DNA from: Halomonas colorata
GTDB lineage: Bacteria; Pseudomonadota; Gammaproteobacteria; Pseudomonadales; Halomonadaceae
NCBI RefSeq assembly: GCF_014897985.1
Contig: NZ_JABUZA010000003.1
Coordinates: 1 to 64,000 of the forward strand
Reading direction: 5' to 3'
Length of the DNA stretch: 64,000 bases
Shown here: in pieces, positions 59,301 to 64,000 of the stretch
Layout of the letters: each line of letters opens with the position of its first letter
Numbering within the stretch: position 1 is the stretch's first letter
Translations under genes and position numbers: made by a program
Notes under the pieces: generated by a model
Databases searched by the model: none
Told to the model about the DNA's origin: nothing
What the model saw: the letters and a program-made list of their open reading frames with translations, nothing else

Positions 59301-59965
59301 TCGCTTTTGAGCACGTCGGTAAGCGCTACGGAGGACGCTTTGAAGCCCTGGCGCACCTGGATTTTCGTGTGGAGCGCGGTGAAATGGTGTTTTTAACCGG
59401 CCATTCCGGCGCGGGTAAAAGCTCCTTGTTACGCCTGATTATGCGCCTTGAAAAGCCCAGCCGTGGTCGAGTTGTCGTGGCAGGGCATGATATCGCGCAG
59501 CTTCACTCAAGCCAGGTGCCTTTCTATCGGCGCCAGATAGGCGTGGTCTTCCAGGACCATCAGCTGCTGTTTGATAGAAGCGTGTTTCACAACGTTTCAC
59601 TGCCGCTGGAAATTCAGGGTATTGAACCACGGGAAACGGCGCGCCGTGTCCGCGCTGCGCTTGATAAGGTTGGCCTGCTCCATCGTGAAAAAGCGTTACC
59701 TGTCGAGCTTTCCGGCGGTGAACAGCAACGGGTGGGCATCGCCCGGGCGGTCGTTAATAAGCCTGCCCTGCTGCTTGCCGACGAGCCGACGGGCAACCTG
59801 GACCCGCAGCTTTCCGCAGACATCATGGCGCTGTTCGAGGACTTCAACCGCATCGGGACGACGGTCATGATTGCAAGTCACGATCTTGCCTTGATTGCGC
59901 GCTTGCGGCACCGTATTTTACGCCTGCGCGATGGGCGCCTGGTCGGCGATGAGGGAGCCGTATGA
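59297..59965 (+). CDS. ftsE: Cell division ATP-binding protein FtsE, 222 aa
   Basis: An ABC ATPase with Walker [15 protein letters not shown], the Q-loop (VFQDHQLL), signature [13 protein letters not shown] and Walker [13 protein letters not shown]. Length 222 is standard. With FtsX it forms the ATP-driven complex that activates septal amidases. The start overlaps the ftsY stop by four bases, and it overlaps ftsX by four. Confidence 0.96.
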   Translation: MIAFEHVGKRYGGRFEALAHLDFRVERGEMVFLTGHSGAGKSSLLRLIMRLEKPSRGRVVVAGHDIAQLHSSQVPFYRRQIGVVFQDHQLLFDRSVFHNVSLPLEIQGIEPRETARRVRAALDKVGLLHREKALPVELSGGEQQRVGIARAVVNKPALLLADEPTGNLDPQLSADIMALFEDFNRIGTTVMIASHDLALIARLRHRILRLRDGRLVGDEGAV

Positions 59966-61002
59966 AGCGTGCCACGACACCTAGGCGCCCAACCGGCGCA
60001 GCACCCCGGGCAAAGCGTAGCGCGGCCGTGCCACGCCAGGAGGCGCCCAAACGGCGTGGGGCAAACTCCCAGCAAACCCGGTTTTCAAGCCGCATGCGCG
60101 CCTGGGGGCGCCACCACCGGGCGATGAGCTGGGACAGTTTTTATCGGCTGGTGCGCCATCCGGTCGGCAACCTGCTTACCATGCTCGCGATTGCGATTGC
60201 GTTGGTGCTTCCCGCCGCGCTATGGCTAACCCTGGACAGCGCTCGATTATTGGATGCAGAGCTTGATGAAAGCGCCACTCTCACCGTCTATCTGGCGACG
60301 TCCGTCGATGCGGCTCAGGCGGTAAGAATTGAAGAGGCGGTAAGTGCTGAGCAGGCGGTCCTCGATACGCGTATGATCAGTGCCGAGCAGGGCATGGCCG
60401 AGTTCCAGCAGTCTTTGGGGTTGGATGATGTGCTGGCAGGTCTTGATGACAATCCGCTCCCAGCGAGTATTGTGGTTAGGCCCCAGGATGTCGAACCAGC
60501 GGCCATGCAACAGCTGGCCATGACACTGGAAGCCCTGACCGGAGTCGATGAAGTCAGGGTTGATTTAGCTTGGGTTGAGCGGTTACGCCATTTGGCAGCG
60601 CTTGGGCGGCGGGTGGCGTTAGCGCTAGGCATGCTGTTTGGGCTGGGCGTGCTGCTAGTGGTAGGCAATACGATTCGTCTGGCGGTTGAAAGCCGGCGAC
60701 GGGAAATCGAAGTGGTAATGCTGATTGGTGCGACCCATGCCTTTGTACGTCGACCATTTTTATACAGTGGCGCCTGGTATGGCTTGGGAGGCGGGATTTT
60801 ATCGTTAGGTTTACTGGGGTTGGGCAACCACTGGCTATCGCTTCCTGTGGCGGCGCTTGCCGCAAGTTACGGCGCAAGCTTTTCATTACCACAGTTGGAT
60901 ATCACAGGCTCTATAATTTTGCTATCCTGCAGTACGCTACTAGGCTGGCTGGGCGCTTGGCTTGCAGTAACTCGTCATCTTTCCAGCATTCGCCCACGCT
61001 AA
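59962..61002 (+). CDS. ftsX: Cell division protein FtsX, 346 aa
   Basis: A basic N-terminal cytoplasmic extension of about 50 residues (Arg/Lys/Ala/Pro-rich) precedes the first membrane segment (LLTMLAIAIALVLPAALWL). An extracellular loop (about 100-200) follows and includes QSLGLDDVLAGLDDNPLPAS. Three C-terminal membrane segments (VALALGMLFGLGVLLVVGNT and others) end the chain. The IRLAVESRRREIEVVMLIGA loop is typical. The periplasmic loop recruits EnvC. It is longer at the N-terminus than many orthologues. rpoH follows 217 bases on. Confidence 0.95.
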   Translation: MKRATTPRRPTGAAPRAKRSAAVPRQEAPKRRGANSQQTRFSSRMRAWGRHHRAMSWDSFYRLVRHPVGNLLTMLAIAIALVLPAALWLTLDSARLLDAELDESATLTVYLATSVDAAQAVRIEEAVSAEQAVLDTRMISAEQGMAEFQQSLGLDDVLAGLDDNPLPASIVVRPQDVEPAAMQQLAMTLEALTGVDEVRVDLAWVERLRHLAALGRRVALALGMLFGLGVLLVVGNTIRLAVESRRREIEVVMLIGATHAFVRRPFLYSGAWYGLGGGILSLGLLGLGNHWLSLPVAALAASYGASFSLPQLDITGSIILLSCSTLLGWLGAWLAVTRHLSSIRPR

Positions 61003-61149
61003 GGTGATTAGCCGGTGTCCGCTAACCGTAACAATGGTTAATTACCCTGGATACAGTTAGCCCAAGGATGTTGGCGTTAAATGCCAAACGAAACAAGTGA
61101 ACCTTGCTTTTTCAGTAAGGTCTTAGTTGTTAATTGAGGCGTACGATTT

Positions 61150-61195
61150 GATTTCAACCACGTAGTGATTTCAACCACGTACGTCAACCACGATA
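61150..61195. repeat. 17-bp tandem repeat in the rpoH leader
   Basis: GATTTCAACCACGTAGT (61150-61166), GATTTCAACCACGTACG (61167-61183), then a partial copy TCAACCACGATA (61184-61195). It ends 24 bases before the rpoH start and so lies in the probable 5' leader. Confidence 0.9.
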
Positions 61196-61219
61196 GGTTT
61201 GAAGGGAGACCACCTGCAC

Positions 61220-62086
61220 ATGAGCACTAGTCTTCTACCGGTGGGACAGCTTTCTCCAGGTCATGACCTGGGCGGCTATATTCGAGCGGTTAACGGCATT
61301 TCGGTGCTAACTGTTGAAGAAGAGCGCGAGCTTGCCTTCCGCCTGTATGATGATGGCGATTTAGAGGCAGCACGCCGCTTGGTACTGTCGCATCTACGTT
61401 TTGTGGTGCATATCGCGCGCAGTTATTCGGGTTATGGGCTGCCCCAAGCTGACTTGATTCAGGAAGGTAACGTCGGCTTGATGAAAGCCGTCAAGCGCTT
61501 TGATCCCAATCAAGGGGTGCGCCTGGTTTCGTTTGCGGTTCACTGGATCAAAGCGGAAATTCACGAGTTTGTGCTGCGTAACTGGCGGATCGTTAAAATC
61601 GCCACTACCAAAGCCCAGCGTAAACTGTTCTTTAACTTGCGCAGCGCCAAGAAGCGTCTTGCCTGGTTGAATAACGATGAAGTCGATGCCATCGCCAAAG
61701 ATCTCGATGTTAAGCCCGAGGTAGTGCGCGATATGGAAGGGCGCCTATCTGCTTATGATGCAGGCTTTGATGCTGCGCCCAACGACGATGAAGAGAGCGC
61801 TTACCAGGCGCCGGCTTATTTTCTGGATGATGCCTCAGCGGACCCGGCGACTAAGCTTGAAGACAGCGACTTTGAGGAAGACTCAACGCGCCGTTTACAG
61901 CTTGCCTTGAAAGGCCTTGATGAACGCTCGCGGGATATTCTGCAGCGCCGCTGGCTCACCGATAATAAGGCGACATTACATGACTTGGCCGATGTGTACG
62001 GCGTAAGCGCCGAGCGTATCCGTCAGCTTGAAAAGAACGCGATGAAAAAGCTGCGCCAAAAAATGGGCGATGCTATCGCGGCGTAA
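61220..62086 (+). CDS. rpoH: RNA polymerase heat-shock sigma factor RpoH (sigma-32), 288 aa
   Basis: The start at 61220 ([20 protein letters not shown]) has GGGAG 11 bases upstream. Sigma-70 regions 1.2-4.2 are present: [20 protein letters not shown] (2.1), [20 protein letters not shown] (2.2), [20 protein letters not shown] (2.4) and [18 protein letters not shown] (4.2). The RpoH-specific box QRKLFFNLR is intact. The length is normal. In E. coli an mRNA thermometer in the leader and first codons controls translation. The order ftsY-ftsE-ftsX-rpoH is conserved. Confidence 0.97.
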   Translation: MSTSLLPVGQLSPGHDLGGYIRAVNGISVLTVEEERELAFRLYDDGDLEAARRLVLSHLRFVVHIARSYSGYGLPQADLIQEGNVGLMKAVKRFDPNQGVRLVSFAVHWIKAEIHEFVLRNWRIVKIATTKAQRKLFFNLRSAKKRLAWLNNDEVDAIAKDLDVKPEVVRDMEGRLSAYDAGFDAAPNDDEESAYQAPAYFLDDASADPATKLEDSDFEEDSTRRLQLALKGLDERSRDILQRRWLTDNKATLHDLADVYGVSAERIRQLEKNAMKKLRQKMGDAIAA

Positions 62087-62130
62087 GCCTACATAGTCAG
62101 CTTTGCCTCGCCAGAACGTTGCATCGTTTG

Positions 62131-62170
62131 AAAAAAACCGGCCTCTATCGATTAGAGAGCCGGTTTTTTA
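62131..62170 (+). terminator. Intrinsic terminator after rpoH
   Basis: Arms CCGGCCTCTA and TAGAGAGCCGG (one-base bulge) flanked by A7 and T6. It also could stop transcripts from the convergent membrane gene at 62192. Confidence 0.87.
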
Positions 62171-62191
62171 TGGCCGCCTAGGTGTGCATGG

Positions 62192-62497
62192 CTATTTTTG
62201 GCGCCGCGCTTTGATGTATTTCCACAGCCAGCTGCCCGGCATGATTGACGCCACACAGGCACAGGCGAGAGCCGGGGCCGTGAAATCCAAAAATGAATCC
62301 AGCGACCAGTGGTTGAATAAGCCATAAAAGTAGCCAACCTGATTGGCCCCGCCGCCCGCATATTCATGCTGAGCAATCTCACGCCCTAAAAATACCGCCA
62401 CAATCAACGAGCCCGCCACCCAGCGGCCCACAAACGGCCAAAGCAAGGCTTGAAAGATCAGCGCGATAACCGCGTGTTCAAGGTGGGTAATATTCAA
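62192..62497 (-). CDS. Small membrane protein, 101 aa
   Basis: Three hydrophobic segments: VIALIFQALLWPFVG, WVAGSLIVAVFLGREIAQHE and FTAPALACACVASIMPGSWL. A short polar stretch (YAGGGANQVGYFYGLFNHWS) lies between segments two and three, and the C-terminus is basic. The REIAQHEY sequence in an otherwise hydrophobic chain looks functional. I do not recognise a named family, though it recalls small phage-like or holin-like proteins in size only. It stands alone. Confidence 0.7.
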   Translation of the reverse strand: MNITHLEHAVIALIFQALLWPFVGRWVAGSLIVAVFLGREIAQHEYAGGGANQVGYFYGLFNHWSLDSFLDFTAPALACACVASIMPGSWLWKYIKARRQK

Positions 62498-62629
62498 AAG
62501 AAGCCTTCCTTTGGCGAGGTGGTTGATATGGCATGGGCGGTATGCCCATCGCCAGCCTCCGAAGTGTGGATGGTTGGGTTGCCTAAGGTCTAAGAGATTA
62601 AAGGGAAGTTGATAAGTTCTTAAGAGCAG

Positions 62630-63154
62630 CTATTGGCGAGTTAGTTCTAGCTTCATTATGTAGTCCGTATCGCAAATATCACCCATCTGAAAATTATGCG
62701 AACCGATGACAACAAATCCTCGCGACTGATAAAACATTATCGCTTGTTGATTGTTTTCCCAGACGCCTAGCCACAAATATGTTCTATCAAGCGCTTTGGC
62801 AATTTCTCTGGCTTTCTCGAAAAGCCGCTTGCCGAATCCTGCTCCTTTGAACTTGCGCGCGAGATAAATTCTTTCAATTTCTAGCCCTGACTCTTCCTGC
62901 ATCTCCGTTTGAGCGTTTCCCCAATTTACCTTTAAATAGCCTGCGCATAGGCCCTCGACTTCCAATAGCCAGAACTGGGATTGTGTATGCTTTAATTCAT
63001 TTTCCAGTTGGCTGACAGAAAATGCTTTGTCTAGATACTTGCTCATAACCGTTTGCGGATAGAAATCAGCAAACGTTTCAATATAAGTCTGACGTCCAAT
63101 ATCAACGAGCCCGTCAGCATCTTCAACAGTCGCCTGTCTAATCGTTAAGTCCAT
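62630..63154 (-). CDS. GNAT-family N-acetyltransferase, 174 aa
   Basis: The GNAT fold is clear: TIRQATVEDADGLVDIGRQT at the start, IERIYLARKFKGAGFGKRLF (acetyl-CoA loop, with KGAGFG), and LWLGVWENNQQAIMFYQSRGF. It resembles the PaiA/polyamine-like group by FADFYPQTVMSKYL and LEIERIYL, but substrate is not known. The gene and its flanks are visibly more AT-rich than the neighbours, which suggests recent transfer. It stands alone between two unrelated genes. Confidence 0.87.
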   Translation of the reverse strand: MDLTIRQATVEDADGLVDIGRQTYIETFADFYPQTVMSKYLDKAFSVSQLENELKHTQSQFWLLEVEGLCAGYLKVNWGNAQTEMQEESGLEIERIYLARKFKGAGFGKRLFEKAREIAKALDRTYLWLGVWENNQQAIMFYQSRGFVVIGSHNFQMGDICDTDYIMKLELTRQ

Positions 63155-63278
63155 GGATATTCCTGTTACTTCAATTGATAGCTAAAGCAATACTTGAAGA
63201 GTTGGGCGACTACAATGTTGTGCTAGGTGGGAGAATGTAAAATGCCTCTCTTCGCCAGCGGCGAGGCAGCGTATAAGC

Positions 63279-63310
63279 GAAAAAGAGTGGCCAACTGCGC
63301 TGTTGGCCAC
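63279..63310 (-). terminator. Terminator of slmA
   Basis: On the minus strand, GTGGCCAAC / GTTGGCCAC arms are followed by CTCTTTTTCG. It starts 8 bases after the slmA stop. Confidence 0.88.
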
Positions 63311-63318
63311 ATGCGCAG

Positions 63319-63927
63319 TTAAGCCGGTTGGGGCACTTCACGCAGTAGTTGGCTGGCTAAAAATGCCCACTGGTCTTCCCAGTGTTCTGTGGGCAGCCGC
63401 TTGAAATCGCTACGCACATATTGCGAGATGCGGCCTTCCGCCTGGGTGATTAACAAATTAGCGGCTGCCGGTGCTGGAATGCTCGGGCGGCGGCCTTCGC
63501 GCAGTTCCGCTTCGCGAATGATCTGTTTTAGCTGCATTTCCAAGCGTTCAAACAATTGATGAACGCGCTGGCGCAGACGCGCCGTTTCGCCGGTCAGAAC
63601 GTCGCCGCCCATCACCCGAGCAAGCCCAGGGTTTTTCTCGGCAAAGCCCAGCAATAGCGCCAGAATCGTGCCGCAGCGTGCGGTGGCCTCAGGGACGTCT
63701 TCCAGAATCCGCGTAATACGCGCAAAAATACTCTCTTCAATAAAGTCGATTAAGCCTTCAAACATCCGCGCTTTACTGGGAAAGTGGCGATAAAGTGCTG
63801 CCTCAGAAACGCCTACCTGGCGCGCCAGGGCGGCCGTAGTAATTCGTTTTCCGCTATCTTCTTCAAGCATTAACGCAAGCGCCTGAAGAATCTGCTCGCG
63901 GCGGCGAGGTTTTTGATCGTCGCTCAT
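63319..63927 (-). CDS. slmA: Nucleoid occlusion factor SlmA, 202 aa
   Basis: A TetR-fold protein. The helix-turn-helix is RITTAALARQVGVSEAALYRHFPSKARMF split around residues 25-60, identical in layout to SlmA of E. coli (198 aa). The C-terminal domain has EKNPGLARVMGGDVLTGE and SQYVRSDFKRLPTEHWEDQW, which mark SlmA and not a drug regulator. SlmA binds SBS sites on DNA and stops FtsZ assembly over the nucleoid. It is 21 bases downstream of argB. Together with MinCDE the window encodes both classical systems that place the septum. Confidence 0.94.
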   Translation of the reverse strand: MSDDQKPRRREQILQALALMLEEDSGKRITTAALARQVGVSEAALYRHFPSKARMFEGLIDFIEESIFARITRILEDVPEATARCGTILALLLGFAEKNPGLARVMGGDVLTGETARLRQRVHQLFERLEMQLKQIIREAELREGRRPSIPAPAAANLLITQAEGRISQYVRSDFKRLPTEHWEDQWAFLASQLLREVPQPA

Positions 63928-63948
63928 GACGTTAGCCCTCCGTCGCGG

Positions 63949-64000
63949 TTAGCTCGCGTCAGTGATGAGAGTGCCGACCCCGGCGTTGGTGAAAATTTCC
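63949..64000 (-). CDS. argB: Acetylglutamate kinase, C-terminal end (partial)
   Basis: Only the last 16 residues are in the window: EIFTNAGVGTLITDAS and a TAA stop. The (E)IFT-x2-GVGTLI segment fits the C-terminus of acetylglutamate kinases of Pseudomonas type. argB next to slmA is common in Halomonadaceae, from memory. The rest lies beyond the right edge. Confidence 0.7.
   Translation of the reverse strand, partial: EIFTNAGVGTLITDAS

Overview
The window is chromosomal DNA from a gammaproteobacterium, most likely Halomonas or a close relative in the Halomonadaceae. This rests on gene content and order: rpsP-rimM-trmD-rplS, xerD-dsbC-hom-thrC-recJ, prfB-lysS, a holD-like gene followed by rimI, ftsY-ftsE-ftsX-rpoH, and argB-slmA. 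A PhaB/PhbB-type acetoacetyl-CoA reductase and a tripartite tricarboxylate (TTT) transporter fit the same group. No taxonomic search was run. Most of the window is core chromosome; no insertion sequence, prophage or CRISPR array was seen. Layout: 1-470 is the tail of an rRNA operon (23S end, 5S, two terminators and a decayed partial second 5S). 606-11520 is a set of short, mostly single housekeeping or poorly known genes: a small lipoprotein, a Tim44-like protein, an isochorismatase-like hydrolase, yaaA, a Tas-like reductase, a Sel1 protein with a DEDDh exonuclease, a LOG protein, a DUF501 operon, a duplicated membrane protein, an HNH protein, a PatB-type lyase and a YbbN/CnoX-like protein. 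11650-17880 looks accessory: a TctC-TctB-TctA-AbrB uptake operon with a divergent GntR/FCD regulator and a D-2-hydroxyacid dehydrogenase. It is bounded by an intergenic hairpin and gene scrap on one side and initiator tRNA-fMet on the other. 18522-33275 carries phbB, a 938-residue DUF349 protein, minCDE, sbcB, an M16 protease coupled to a SRAP protein that has lost its active site, a TetR-plsC pair, a CorC-type transporter and ypjD. 33487-44551 is the core block ffh, rpsP operon, xerD-dsbC, hom-thrC, recJ and a YitT-family protein. 44591-48708 is a second accessory patch: a RES/Xre toxin-antitoxin pair with a nested palindromic operator, then a MerR-regulated copper ATPase operon ending in a 23-codon membrane ORF. 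48957-63927 holds fadL, prfB with its programmed frameshift, lysS, an MFS exporter, bolA, a divergent holD-like gene, rimI, zapB, rsmD, ftsYEX, rpoH, a GNAT enzyme and slmA, and the window ends in the last codons of argB. Several genes work together: MinCDE and SlmA place the division septum, ZapB and FtsEX act in the divisome, Ffh and FtsY are the two protein partners of co-translational membrane targeting, and Hom with ThrC makes threonine. The observations most worth checking are the SRAP protein with all four known catalytic residues replaced and its translational coupling to an M16 protease; the holD-like gene with a large proline-rich insert; the 40-bp nested palindrome in front of the RES/Xre pair; the 23-codon ORF fused by ATGA overlap to copA; and several short tandem duplications (14-19 bp units) at gene ends.
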